Positions 11,307 through 21,522 of a stretch of DNA of 64,000 bases are shown one piece after another. Positions within the stretch are counted from its first letter, which is position 1, and each line of letters begins with the position of its first letter. The stretch is from Aphanomyces cochlioides (taxonomy: Eukaryota; Oomycota; Saprolegniomycetes; Saprolegniales; Verrucalvaceae): NCBI GenBank assembly GCA_019828595.1, contig JAHQRK010000014.1:620001-684000 (forward strand), given 5' to 3'. The notes beneath the pieces are model-generated. The model saw only the letters and a list, made by a program, of their open reading frames with translations, made no database searches and was not told the origin of the DNA. The translations under genes were made by a program, and so were the position numbers.

Positions 11307-12197
11307 TCAGAGCGACTTGAGAAAGTCCTTGGCGGCTTCATACGACGCAAACATGACGGCGCCGTACGGAATGATTCGAATCAAGTTGGGCAGCGATCCC
11401 CCGTACAAGGCGAGCGCCCCTTCGTCCCGAATCACTTTGAAGAAGCAGTCGAGAAGACCTTTGTATTGAACACCTCCCTTGGCTTGGATCTGGAGACGCT
11501 TCTTGATCGTGTCGAACGGATACGCGACCATTTGAGCTAGTGCGCCGGACAAACTCCCGAGCGTCAAGTGGTCACACGTATGGAGCTGCGTTTTATTCTC
11601 TGGCCAGTCCCAGAGGAGCCACCGATGCTCCATGGCGTAGTGTTTGCCGTACTCGTAGCATGCAAACTGAATGCCTTCGAACGGGATCGCCCCGACGAGA
11701 CCAGAGAAGCATCCGCGATAAAAGCCGAAGAGCCCCTCGGTGCGTAGTATATTGGCACACACTTTGTTGATCGTCGCCGCTCGATTCGACACGATCAAGT
11801 GCGTTCGGATGAGCTCCATGGGGTAGACCGCAATCGTAGCAACCATGCCGGCAACTGCACCAGACGCTGCACGCTCGGCAGACGTCGGAGCGTCGCCGTG
11901 GCGGGACTGGAGGTGGTCAAAGAGGCAAAACTTGATGCCAGAGTACGGCCCAAGGCGGCAGCAACCAGCAAAGTTGCCTTTCCAGAAGCCTCGGATGCCA
12001 TTTTCAGCGTAGAGATGGAGTCCAGTCTTGTGAATTGATCCACGGTGCAAGTGCTTGGTTTGGAAGAGAACTTTGAGCACATCCAAGGGCGATGTCGTGG
12101 ATTTCGTCACGCAGCCGGCAAAGAAACCCGCCGCGACGGAATGCCACTGCGTCATGGCAAGGCTAGGGGCAAACGAGCTTGTCTGGTGCGTGGTCAT
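11307..12197 (-). CDS. Mitochondrial carrier family (SLC25-type) protein
   Basis: Single-exon ORF of 296 aa. The three carrier signatures are SPLDVLK (about 36-42), YPMELIR (middle repeat) and YPFDTIK (third repeat). GFWKGNFAGCCRLGPYSG and AIPFEGIQFACYEYGK are shared almost word for word with the other carriers in this window. The expected location is the mitochondrial inner membrane with antiport of an unidentified solute. Third-repeat wording (QYKGLLDCFFKVIRDEGALALYGGSLPN) groups it with the 13.1/14.4 kb pair. The last helix loop has YGG where paralogs have YRG, a small deviation in a usually basic position. Otherwise the frame and motifs are intact. The ATG at 12197 places the first motif at a paralog-like distance. 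Confidence 0.9.
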   Translation of the reverse strand: MTTHQTSSFAPSLAMTQWHSVAAGFFAGCVTKSTTSPLDVLKVLFQTKHLHRGSIHKTGLHLYAENGIRGFWKGNFAGCCRLGPYSGIKFCLFDHLQSRHGDAPTSAERAASGAVAGMVATIAVYPMELIRTHLIVSNRAATINKVCANILRTEGLFGFYRGCFSGLVGAIPFEGIQFACYEYGKHYAMEHRWLLWDWPENKTQLHTCDHLTLGSLSGALAQMVAYPFDTIKKRLQIQAKGGVQYKGLLDCFFKVIRDEGALALYGGSLPNLIRIIPYGAVMFASYEAAKDFLKSL

Positions 12198-13117
12198 TTT
12201 TCAAAGTGATCTACATAAAGGCTCAAGGATACAAGTATGCCCTCCAGCATTCCCTCGACTCGAGAGTTTAATTGTACCTCAAGGATTGGTGGATTTTAAC
12301 CTCTCCTCATGCTTTTCGAAGAGCTCCATGCGTTTCACGGCGAGCTAGAAAAGTCTGCCAATCAATCGGCCGCCACGATGTTCCAAGCCACTTCGAGAAC
12401 ATGCTCAAGCTGTCGCAGAAGTCGCCATTTGAAGCCTAGCGACAACATGAAACGCTCGACATTTGTCAACTTTACCAGCTTTCGCCTTGCAAGGATCGCC
12501 AAGATCTCGCCAGCTTCCTCGGACGCCATGACGAGATTACAAACGGAGGCGGAAGCATTCCTGCGAGACGATATACGCTCGGCATTGAGCATCTTTATTT
12601 TGTTCGACATGACGAATTGGAGACGCATGGACAAGGGAGAGAGCGTCTGCATTGGTCAGAACCGCCTAGGCTCCATCCAACGGGGGGAGCCATTCATGCT
12701 CTTGCCCGGGCATCGCACTGGGACAGCTTGGCTTGACAGAGTGTCTGAGTTGCTGGAGTTTTGTTTCCCCCAGAGTCACAAGCCACGTGATCCCCCCCTT
12801 TCATCTTCTTACGGCCCAACTGGGCAAGCCCCCTCTAACTTTGGAGTGTTTCCATTGACGGAGAGTTAAAAACCACCTAAACCAACGGTTAGCAAAGGAG
12901 AGATCATAGACTAGGTAGACTAGCTTGGTTCTCCAGCTGCCCTCCAAGTTGCCAGTGATGTGATCGCAACAAGGCAAGCCAGATGGTGGAATCTCTTCGG
13001 TCAGTTTTGATCTTAGGAGAGACAACAACAACGCCATGGCATTGCACGCTGTCTCGATATTCATTTGTCTCAAGATGGCCCTCCTTTTCACACATGATCC
13101 ACCAAAGGGCCAACTCG
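12198..13117. other. Spacer, possible small minus-strand ORF
   Basis: Lies between divergent carrier genes, so both promoters must be here. A minus frame at 12362-12652 (96 aa, NLVMASEEAGEILAILARRKLV...) reads like natural helical protein, but I recognise no family and see no supporting context. Treat it as a low-confidence small hypothetical. Confidence 0.3.
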
Positions 13118-14022
13118 ATCAGTCAAAATCAAACATGCACTCGACTGATAACAACAAACCAAGCCAGTGGCATTCCGTCATAGCTGGAGTCGTCGCTGGA
13201 CTCGTCACGAGGTCCACGACGTCCCCCTTGGACGTCTTGAAAATCCGCCTCCAGACCAAACAAACCAACTCGACGCTCAGCTGCGTGACGCGACACCTCG
13301 TCCAAACCCACGGCTTGAGGGGGTTCTGGAAGGGAAACTTGGCTGGCTGCTGCCGACTTGGACCCTACTCTGGTGTCAAGTTTTACCTCGTCGATCAAAT
13401 GCAAGCCGGCGATGCGTCCGAGGATGCCTCGCCCACGGCTCTCGATCATGCCGTGTCGGGAGCCGTCGCTGGAGTCGTCGCGACGTTGGCTGTCTACCCC
13501 ATGGAGCTCATCCGCACTCATTTGGTCGTCTCGCATCAAACGTCGTCGTCCATCTCTCAAGAATGCCTTCGGATTTTCCAAACCAGTGGCTTCAAGGGGT
13601 TCTACCGCGGTTGCGTGACTGGCCTCATGGGGGCGATCCCGTTTGAAGGAGTCCAATTTGCATGCTTTGAATACGGCAAACAGTACGCCATGGAGCATCG
13701 CGAGACGGCCCTCAATACCTCTGACCACCTCGTCCTGGGAAGCATTTCCGGCGTCGTTGCGCAAATGGTGTCGTATCCCTTCGACACGGTCAAGAGGCGT
13801 CTCCAGTTGCAAGCCAAGGGCGTTGCCGAATACAACGGCATGGCTCATTGCTGGACGACAATCGTCCGCGAGGACGGTGTGCGTGGTTTGTACCGCGGTG
13901 CGGGCGTCAACATGCTTCGGATCGTGCCTTACGGCGCGGTGATGTTTGCCTCGTATGAGGCTGTGAAAGAGATGCTCGCGTCCGAGTTAGACCTTGCGTG
14001 AAGCTGCAGTTTGTGAATTTTG
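13118..14022 (+). repeat. Left arm of 905-bp inverted repeat
   Basis: This block reappears in reverse complement at 14405-15309, with the same 905-bp length. The proteins in the sense frame and in two shadow frames are identical in both arms apart from one codon (GAC versus GTC near 13990). The arms are therefore essentially identical at nucleotide level. The arm starts 17 nt before the carrier ATG and ends 21 nt after its stop codon. Confidence 0.95.
13135..14001 (+). CDS. Mitochondrial carrier protein, mirror copy A
   Basis: 288 aa from the ATG at 13135. This start lies inside the duplicated block and puts the first carrier motif (SPLDVLK, residues 30-36) at a paralog-like distance; an in-frame ATG at 13036 lies outside the shared block and is less likely. 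The second and third motifs are YPMELIR (about 121-127) and YPFDTVK (about 214-220). RGFWKGNLAGCCRLGPYSG, GFYRGC and GLYRGAG are the conserved post-motif segments. The protein is predicted to be an inner-membrane antiporter of unknown substrate. It differs from copy B at one residue only (Asp286 here, Val in B). It has its own non-duplicated upstream sequence, so the two copies may be expressed differently. Confidence 0.9.
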   Translation: MHSTDNNKPSQWHSVIAGVVAGLVTRSTTSPLDVLKIRLQTKQTNSTLSCVTRHLVQTHGLRGFWKGNLAGCCRLGPYSGVKFYLVDQMQAGDASEDASPTALDHAVSGAVAGVVATLAVYPMELIRTHLVVSHQTSSSISQECLRIFQTSGFKGFYRGCVTGLMGAIPFEGVQFACFEYGKQYAMEHRETALNTSDHLVLGSISGVVAQMVSYPFDTVKRRLQLQAKGVAEYNGMAHCWTTIVREDGVRGLYRGAGVNMLRIVPYGAVMFASYEAVKEMLASELDLA

Positions 14023-14404
14023 ACGCTTTGTTTAATGAGTAAATTCAAACGTTTTCTGCAAAACTTGGCCTTCGACTAGATCTGCAGTTGGTCAGCTGAC
14101 TTCAGAGCGACTACCATCAAGTCTAAGCTCTACCTCTGACTTTTCAATATGCAGCTCGACGACGGCGGCGTTTTATCACTCCACGAAGTTTTATCACTCC
14201 ACGAATGCTAGCACGCACGTTCGGCTAGGTAGGTTGAGCATCGCCTCAGAGGCTTCAGTCGGGGGAGGTTAGAAAGAGGAATGAGCGAATATATCGCTGT
14301 AGCCTGATGCAGCGAGTGACGAAGGAGACACCGACAATGTTTGAGGACGCACAACACATTTTATTCACTTAGCAGTTTGTGGAAACATAGAGATCAAAAT
14401 TGTC
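14023..14404. other. 382-bp spacer between mirror carrier genes
   Basis: Unique centre of the inverted repeat, between the convergent 3' ends of copies A and B. No ORF of note. It contains an 18-bp tandem doublet (TTTTATCACTCCACGAA at 14171 and again at 14189). Confidence 0.6.
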
Positions 14405-15309
14405 CAAAATTCACAAACTGCAGCTTCACGCAAGGACTAACTCGGACGCGAGCATCTCTTTCACAGCCTCATACGAGGCAAACATCACCGCGCCGTAAGG
14501 CACGATCCGAAGCATGTTGACGCCCGCACCGCGGTACAAACCACGCACACCGTCCTCGCGGACGATTGTCGTCCAGCAATGAGCCATGCCGTTGTATTCG
14601 GCAACGCCCTTGGCTTGCAACTGGAGACGCCTCTTGACCGTGTCGAAGGGATACGACACCATTTGCGCAACGACGCCGGAAATGCTTCCCAGGACGAGGT
14701 GGTCAGAGGTATTGAGGGCCGTCTCGCGATGCTCCATGGCGTACTGTTTGCCGTATTCAAAGCATGCAAATTGGACTCCTTCAAACGGGATCGCCCCCAT
14801 GAGGCCAGTCACGCAACCGCGGTAGAACCCCTTGAAGCCACTGGTTTGGAAAATCCGAAGGCATTCTTGAGAGATGGACGACGACGTTTGATGCGAGACG
14901 ACCAAATGAGTGCGGATGAGCTCCATGGGGTAGACAGCCAACGTCGCGACGACTCCAGCGACGGCTCCCGACACGGCATGATCGAGAGCCGTGGGCGAGG
15001 CATCCTCGGACGCATCGCCGGCTTGCATTTGATCGACGAGGTAAAACTTGACACCAGAGTAGGGTCCAAGTCGGCAGCAGCCAGCCAAGTTTCCCTTCCA
15101 GAACCCCCTCAAGCCGTGGGTTTGGACGAGGTGTCGCGTCACGCAGCTGAGCGTCGAGTTGGTTTGTTTGGTCTGGAGGCGGATTTTCAAGACGTCCAAG
15201 GGGGACGTCGTGGACCTCGTGACGAGTCCAGCGACGACTCCAGCTATGACGGAATGCCACTGGCTTGGTTTGTTGTTATCAGTCGAGTGCATGTTTGATT
15301 TTGACTGAT
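14405..15309 (-). repeat. Right arm of 905-bp inverted repeat
   Basis: Reverse complement of 13118-14022. Outside the arms similarity stops abruptly on both sides: after the shared GAATTTTG the two arms read ACGCTT and GACAAT, and upstream of ATCAGTC the neighbouring base differs. Confidence 0.95.
14426..15292 (-). CDS. Mitochondrial carrier protein, mirror copy B
   Basis: 288 aa from the ATG at 15292, the mirror of 13135. All three Px[DE]xx[KR] motifs are identical to copy A, with a single difference: the C-terminus reads ASELVLA rather than ASELDLA. An in-frame upstream ATG at 15382 would add 30 residues from unique DNA and is probably not used. The copy has a different 5' flank from copy A, because the shared block reaches only 17 nt upstream of the ATG. 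It is most likely functional and very recently duplicated or recently homogenised by gene conversion. Confidence 0.9.
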   Translation of the reverse strand: MHSTDNNKPSQWHSVIAGVVAGLVTRSTTSPLDVLKIRLQTKQTNSTLSCVTRHLVQTHGLRGFWKGNLAGCCRLGPYSGVKFYLVDQMQAGDASEDASPTALDHAVSGAVAGVVATLAVYPMELIRTHLVVSHQTSSSISQECLRIFQTSGFKGFYRGCVTGLMGAIPFEGVQFACFEYGKQYAMEHRETALNTSDHLVLGSISGVVAQMVSYPFDTVKRRLQLQAKGVAEYNGMAHCWTTIVREDGVRGLYRGAGVNMLRIVPYGAVMFASYEAVKEMLASELVLA

Positions 15310-15940
15310 AGCTTATGCCTTGAGTATGAACTGAAACGCCATCTTGGCTGTTGTCGCACATGAATTTACCACGAGTCACCAAGGATTGGCAGTTAGCTGG
15401 ACTTGCCTTGCAAAGTTGTTTCTCCTAAGATGGTCTATCCTTCGATATCTTCACAATGCAGACAACTTCTGTGGAATGACGTTGAGGCATCGCATACTTC
15501 AGCAGCTTCAAGCAAGTTTCACGTTTGGTTCACAACTGTCGATCAAGCTAGCCAAAGCGTGGAATAAAGTTCCAAGGCGATGGAGGCTATAAGACAACGA
15601 CCACGCCATGGAGAGCCCGACGATGCAAGCTAAAGTATGAAGCAGCGAGGAACATGGAGTTGAACAGATTAGAAAGTCGACAACGTCGGTATCAGTCAAA
15701 GTTGACTTGTCCCAAATGCAAGGCAATGGCAAGGAAAACATGACCGTCCAAGATGGCGGCGATGTTTGTGCTCTAATCCGCCAGTCTGCTGAGTGTACAT
15801 GCGAGACAAGATAACTTGGCATTGGCATCTTGTCGGCGACAATTCAAGATGCACTCTGCGTGTGAGATCATCGTGGTACTGTCTTTTAATACCGTCCACT
15901 GAAAAACTATCAAGACGACGACACAGAGTACAATTACGTT
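15310..15940. other. Intergenic spacer
   Basis: Upstream region of carrier copy B and 3' flank of the ankyrin gene. Open frames here are short and unrecognisable. I see no repeat or RNA gene. Confidence 0.4.
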
Positions 15941-17188
15941 TTACGCTCTCGTGGCTTGTTGAATCCATTCCACACATGCATGATGGCCATGTAGTTTGGC
16001 AACGCCCAGAGCCTTCATGAGGTTGCCCTCGTTGCGATGGAGAGCCAAGATCTTGACAATGTCAGAATGGCCATTTTGTGCCGCGCCGTGTAATGCCCAC
16101 TCAGAACAACCCTCTTGTCGGTGTTTGTGAAGGAACTCGACGACACGAAAATGGCCACGCTTGGCTGCCAAATCCATCGCTCTTGTCGTGCATCCTACCA
16201 CACAATTGATGAGAACCTTGCACCGATGAACACCAAGTCTCAATACCTTCATGGCGATTGTAATGAAGGAAGGTCACAATGTCGAGATGGCCATTGGCGG
16301 CAGCGGCATCCATCGCAGCCACTACACAACAAGCTTTCAGGATGGCTGCATGAAATTCGAGTGCGCACCTGTACAACCAACTTGTAGATTGGAGTGAAGA
16401 AATTGCACAACTGCCAAATGTCCAGCACCAGCCGCCGTATCCATGGCCCACGTCGAGCATCCTTCGTTCCGGACACGAAGGAGATACTGGACAACGTGCA
16501 AGTGACCACGTGTCGATGCCAAATCAATGGCCTCAGTGGTGCATCCTTCGTTGCGATGGTCGTGGAGAAATCGAACAATGTCAAGGTGTCCGTTTGCAGC
16601 AGCACCAACCATTGCCGCTTCAGTACATCCTTCGCTTCGATGGATATGCAAGAAGCGGATGACATCCATGTATCCATATTTCGCCGCCAGATCCATGGCT
16701 TTGGTCGAGCACAAAGATATTGCAGAGAACGATGTGTGAAAGAAACGAAGCATATCCAGTCTACCAAATGCGGCAGCGATATCCATCACGTGCGGTGAGT
16801 CTACAAGGTGGTCAGCAATGCCATGGATATGCCAAGCCATACCTGGTTGACTCAAGTATTCAGGGTGAGAGCGCAGGAGCCGCCGGACCAAGTTGATTTC
16901 GTTTGCAGCGACCAAAACGAGGAGTTGATACCGTGCTTCTTTGTCGGATCCAAGCAGTCGCCGGTCAATGGATTCGATCGGGAGGCCCAGGGATGCCCAG
17001 AAGTTGCCTCCGTGAGTGTACTTTTGCCAGTAGGCATGAACATCGGCGTGGATCCCGTGCTGGAAGTCAGTGATGAATGGAAGAAGATCAGGATGCACAA
17101 GGACGTCCACCATGGAAGTGAGAAAATTGAAGATTGCCGTTTCGTGGTATCCTAAAGCGTCAACATGACAACAATTAGTGTGAAACAT
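15941..17188 (-). CDS. Ankyrin-repeat protein, three exons
   Basis: Exons on the minus strand are 17188-16369, 16321-16247 and 16194-15941, separated by 47-nt (16322-16368) and 52-nt (16195-16246) GT-AG introns. Joined they total 1149 nt, 382 aa, with no frame break. After an N-terminal region of about 150 residues come several degenerate ankyrin units of the pattern AMDLAAKYGYMDVIRFLH, AAANGHLDIVRFLHDHRNEGC, AIDLASTRGHLHVVQYLL, AMDTAAGAGHLAVVQFLH. The unit crosses both introns in register (QVGCT/VAAMDAAAANGHLDIV and NRHEG/CTTRAMDLAAKRGH). This EGCT-linked style is common in large oomycete ankyrin families. It is probably a protein-binding scaffold; partner and pathway are unknown. Without the introns it would look like three broken pieces. 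Confidence 0.8.
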
Positions 17189-17964
17189 TTTAATAGTGTA
17201 ATACGACGATTATTTAAGCACTATAAATAAGTTCTAGCGACGATAAGTAGCCTTGTGGAGTATCACGCCCGTGCAAGGCTTGCATTTCTTGACAAGCTCA
17301 TAGTGTTCAAGCTCTTCGCTGTGGATATATTGTGTCCCTCCATGAGTCGACTACAATTGACCCCCCCGCCTTCCCTGTTAAACCTCTTCCATACAGGACA
17401 CGTAGCGTTTTGCGCAATCAGCATCCCGTCTCATTGATCTTCTGCTTCATTCGACTGCAAAGCTGTAATACGCAGCACAGCGCTACGATGCAATAGAGCT
17501 TCTTGTAGACATTGCGCTCTTGTAAATCGCCCACAAGCTTGTTCTCGTCATGCCAATCTGGGGGATTCTTAGGTCACCGGAAATTACAACTACCGGTAGT
17601 ATGCTGTTTTAAATCTTGTAACCGTAAGGTGCAGGGATATGATAGAGGCCTAAGGGGACGTGGTGGTGAAGGGGACTAGGCTAGATCTGTTGTTTGCACC
17701 ATCGACAGGCCATCATTTATGAAAGAAATACATGAGGAACACCTCAAGATGTCCCTTAATGCCCCACAAGAATGTTCTTTCTGGAAGGCTTCACCATATG
17801 GTACAGAAATAGTGTTAGAGAACATTATCGTACCACGACATTTTGTTGGACCAATCAGATCTATTGAATAATATTGTCATTTGATTGGTTGAATATATTT
17901 TACTATTAACCAATGGAATTAATTTAATTTTGGCAAATCAAAATTTGAGGGGCATTTTCTGAAG
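17189..17964. other. Divergent promoter region
   Basis: Spacer between the ankyrin gene (-) and VPS33 (+). No ORF of note. A GGCATTTTCTG block at about 17951-17961, just before the VPS33 ATG, is a weak initiator-like match. Confidence 0.4.
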
Positions 17965-20128
17965 ATGGCCGCTCGCGTCTGCAGCTTGGAGAACAGTGCA
18001 ATCAACATCAGCGTCTTCCGCGAGGAAGCACGGCGTGAACTCTTCTTCATCTTGGATAGTTTGCGCGACAAAGAGCGTCCAAATTTGTCCCTTGTTCTCG
18101 ACCCTGAATTGAGCGGTCTTTTTTCGCAAGTGCTAGTCGAGGGTGCTGGCGTTCTCAAGGAACATGGTATCATGCAATTCAAGGAGCTGTCGGCAGATGT
18201 CAACTCTGATCCTCAACCTGGCTGTGATATCATGATCTTTATCATTCGACCCAGTGTGACGGCGATTCATCAAGTTGCGAGCACCATCAAAGGTATCAGT
18301 CAGCAGATCCAAGTATTCATCATTTGATGCGTAGCACTGGCTGGAAAAGCTAAACTGCGTTTCCACCTCTACTACACGCCTCGAAGAACACTGGCGTGTG
18401 ATGAGATGCTCAAGAAGGCTGGTGTGATGGGATCTCTCGTTATTGGCGAATTCCACATGGATTTGGTTCCAATCGAAGATGATGTCTTGACGTTGGAGCT
18501 CTCGGACGGGTTCAATGAACTCTTTGTTAACAACGACCGAACGTTGCTCCAAACTGTAGCAGGATCTGTGAACAAGATGCAAATTCTCTATGGTCTCATC
18601 CCAAACGTCAAATACAAGGGTTCGATGTCTCAAGTCGTCTACGAAAACATGGCGCTCTTCCAGAAGAAACAACAAGCAGAAGGAAACTCGATTGGCTCGG
18701 TAGAGCCTGAAATTGACACACTCATTCTCCTGGATCGCACGGTGGATTTGGTCTCGCCACTCGTCACACCTTTCACATTCGAAGGTCTTATCGATGAGAT
18801 CCTTGGCATCAACAACGGGTGCGTCGAACGCTCAAGCATATATCGTGATCTTTCTTGTAGAGTTGTTAAAGTTGATTCTGAGCTTGTTGAGGATGACAGT
18901 GATAAAAACAAGAAGCCAAATCGTGGTCTCGTCCCTGTGAATTTGAACTCAACGGACGATTTGTACGCGGAAGTCCGAGATTATCACACTGAGCGTTTGG
19001 GGTCACATTTGCAAAACAAAGCTCGAGAAATTCGAGAGCGGTAAGAATAATTTCACCCATCGTTTTGTTGATGGAACATGGCAGGTACGAAGAATTTCGT
19101 AAGAAGAATGCTTCCATCTCTGAAATTCGAGACTTTGTCAAGCGCATTCCTGGCCTCAAGCAATCATACGCTGCTCTACAATTGCATATCAACTTTGCCG
19201 AGGTACACAAGGGGTACTTAAGAGATTGAATCATCATGATTCGAGTAGTTGATCAAGAAAACCACGGATTCCAAAGGATTCAGTGATCTCTTGCATCACG
19301 AACGTGCCATGCTAGAGGGTCACACGCTCTTTGAAGAGCTAGAAGAACTGATTGGACTTCAAGAACCACTGCTAAAGGTGTTGCGGTTGCTTTGCCTTCA
19401 GTCCTTGACAAGTGGTGGCATCAAAGCCAAGTCATTTGATCTGCTACGCCGTGAACTCATCCAAACGTATGGCTTTGAAATGTTGCTCGTGCTTGGCAAC
19501 TTGGAAAAAGTCGGCCTTCTCCGCCGTCAAGATAGTTTGTTTCCCGTCGCAAGCTCGTCGGCGTTTATGACTGTACGCAAATCATTGCGTCTCATCAATG
19601 ACAACGTCAATGTGCTCAATCCCAAGGACATTGCGTATGTTGAGGTGGATTATGTGGACTGATGTAACTTTTAGCTATGTCACCAAGGGTTACGCTCCAT
19701 TGAGTGTGCGACTGATTGAGATTGCTGCGACAAACAAGATGAGCCACACCACAGGTTGGAAGACGATTCAAGATACGCTCAAGCAGTTGCCTGGTCCAAG
19801 CGAAGAGATTTCACAATCCTCCTCCAAGCAAAACGAACTCGACGAAAATACAGGTAGATCTATCATCTCAGGAAATGATTCATTGATGCTTATGCGTCTA
19901 GGACCGAGCGAAAAGAAAGACAAGGGATTTGGTGCGGACGAACGCAAGGTTATGGTTGTGTTTTTTATTGGAGGCATCACCTTTATGGAAATCGCGGCAC
20001 TGCGTCATTTGGCCAAGCAACCAGAATGTCCATTCGACATTGTGATTGCCACGACCAAGATTCTCAATGGCAACACACTCATCAAATCGATCTGTGACAA
20101 GGAATTGCTCCCAGCTTTGAAGTTGTAA
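17965..20128 (+). CDS. VPS33: VPS33, Sec1/Munc18 subunit of HOPS/CORVET
   Basis: Five exons: 17965-18292, 18335-19040, 19085-19202, 19249-19634 and 19675-20128. They are separated by introns of 42, 44, 46 and 40 nt, all GT-AG, and total 1992 nt, 663 aa, in one clean frame. Vps33-class features include LILLDRTVDLVSPLVTPFTFEGLIDE (about 18709-18800), the EIRERYEEFRKKNASISEIRDFVKRIPGLKQ helix region across intron 2, HERAMLEG, GGIKAKSFDLLRRELIQTYGFE, DIAYVTKGYAPLSVRL across intron 4, and VMVVFFIGGITFMEIAALR near the C-terminus. Vps33 binds and proofreads SNARE bundles and is the SM subunit of the HOPS and CORVET tethers for endosome/vacuole fusion. Human VPS33A/B are about 600 aa, so the length is slightly long but typical. 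The donor GTATGT at 19635 decides the last junction. Confidence 0.95.
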
Positions 20129-20654
20129 ATGGGTCTAGACAATCCAATTGTCGTTTTTGAATCTTTGTGTATATGTCACTAGGGGGAACCTGTCCCAATT
20201 GCTAATATCCACTGCTCATGACACCATTGAGCATAAATTAATCAGCGTGAAGGAGCATGCACAAAGATGTCAATCACGGCAAGAAATGATAGAGGGCACA
20301 ATAAAGGAGAAGTGAAAATTGCGATGGAGGGGGTTGGGGATGGCGCACGCGCACATCCCCGCTGGCAAAAATTGTACCATGGAGATACCCGAAGGCATTC
20401 CTGAGCCATTACAGCACCGGAGTGCATGAAGGCCTGCTCCGGCTCATGTCAACCGCCTTGATGATCACGGTCGAACACTGGTCAGGTAAGTATACTTTAT
20501 CTATTTATAAGGCTTGTTTAGAACTTTGAAATATGTCCCATGTGTGCCTTTGATCTAAATAGATGATTTCTATTGGATAACATATTTTAGTGTAATAAAT
20601 TGCATACATTATTTACAGATATGATGGTAAAAGGTGTGATTCATCGACAAACTC
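20129..20654. other. Intergenic spacer
   Basis: 3' flank of VPS33 and upstream of the next gene. GTAAGT-type and CAG-type splice-like signals are present (about 20487 and 20610), so a 5' non-coding or short coding exon of the next gene is possible. No ORF is supported. Confidence 0.35.
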
Positions 20655-21522
20655 ATGACATTGCCGCCACTGACAGCCCACCATGGAATTCTCGTGTATG
20701 TGAAGGATACACTCCCGATGGATGGCTTGCAGTTCACAGCCATCCACGCTACTGCAAAGCTTGGGTGCAATGGTTCGCTTGTCGTTCTCGAAGGTAAGAC
20801 TCAACTGTGATTGTGGACACCCACCAGACAAATTAGACAAGACTGCGGCGACACCATTCGAACGTGTCTTGGGCATTCAGAATGGAGCTTCCATGTAAGT
20901 GTAGCCCAACATAATGCGTTGCTGATGTTGTACTCCGATTTTAGACTGCGAACTCGGTCTATTCCACACGTGGTCCTTTGCACGTCAGCAGATACGTGTG
21001 CAAAGCTCTCAAATGCCGCAACCATGGAGCTCATACCAGCGGAAGCACTACCCTCTCGCATCATCCACCACTTGACGCATGCAAAGCAAAACATTGTTGT
21101 TGTGCATTTGAGCGTTGCTGAATACTCCAGTTGCTGCATTGTCCATGTATACATTCTAACTCGTTGTAGGTGCGTTGGACGAATGTTTTGCATCGCTGCA
21201 GAAGACAATCCCTCTCTGCTATCTTGGTTTCGTCAAGGAAACCAACGTGAATTTGCCACTGGCGACTCCCACCATTCCAGCAATGTTTCCTCGACCAAAA
21301 CAGAGCTGGCAAAAGCGGGATGGCGAGTACGCAATTGACGACAAGATTGCTGCTACACTAGTTTACTCGTTCTGCCTTGAAGACCAAACACGACAAGACA
21401 CGCTCGAGTCATTTAACGAGATGGAGATTGTGCAACGAGGGGGCTATGGCACAATGCAAGCTCACGTCGCGCTGCAAGAAATTGCCTTTCGCTTGGGATA
21501 CGTCCCCAAATATGGCGCCTAG
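20655..21522 (+). CDS. Unrecognised 244-aa protein, four exons
   Basis: Exons 20655-20793, 20837-20894, 20945-21129 and 21170-21522 join in frame (735 nt, 244 aa) across introns of 43, 50 and 40 nt. The start MTLPPLTAHHGILVYVKD is chosen because a stop lies in frame just upstream (20637). The protein has an alternating beta/alpha character (GSLVVLED, IPHVVLCTSADTCAKLS, QNIVVVHLSVAEY) suggesting a globular Rossmann-like or chaperone-like fold. It ends in a charged region (KQSWQKRDGEY) and MQAHVALQEIAFRLGYVPKYGA. There are no TM segments or signal peptide. I do not recognise the family, and the clean splicing and conserved-looking core argue for a real host gene. It lies downstream of VPS33 in the same direction, about 530 bp away. 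Confidence 0.6.

Noticed and set aside
12309..12869. 186-codon plus-strand ORF between carrier genes
   Set aside because: Ser/Arg/Pro-rich with no domain or splice context; the opposite frame looks more protein-like, and even that is uncertain.
15941..17188. Ankyrin gene read as three broken pieces (pseudogene)
   Set aside because: Two GT-AG introns of 47 and 52 nt restore a continuous frame exactly within the ankyrin repeat pattern, so the breaks are introns.
17965..20128. VPS33 split into several separate genes or frameshifted
   Set aside because: Four short introns close to 663 aa in a single frame with Vps33 motifs spanning the junctions.
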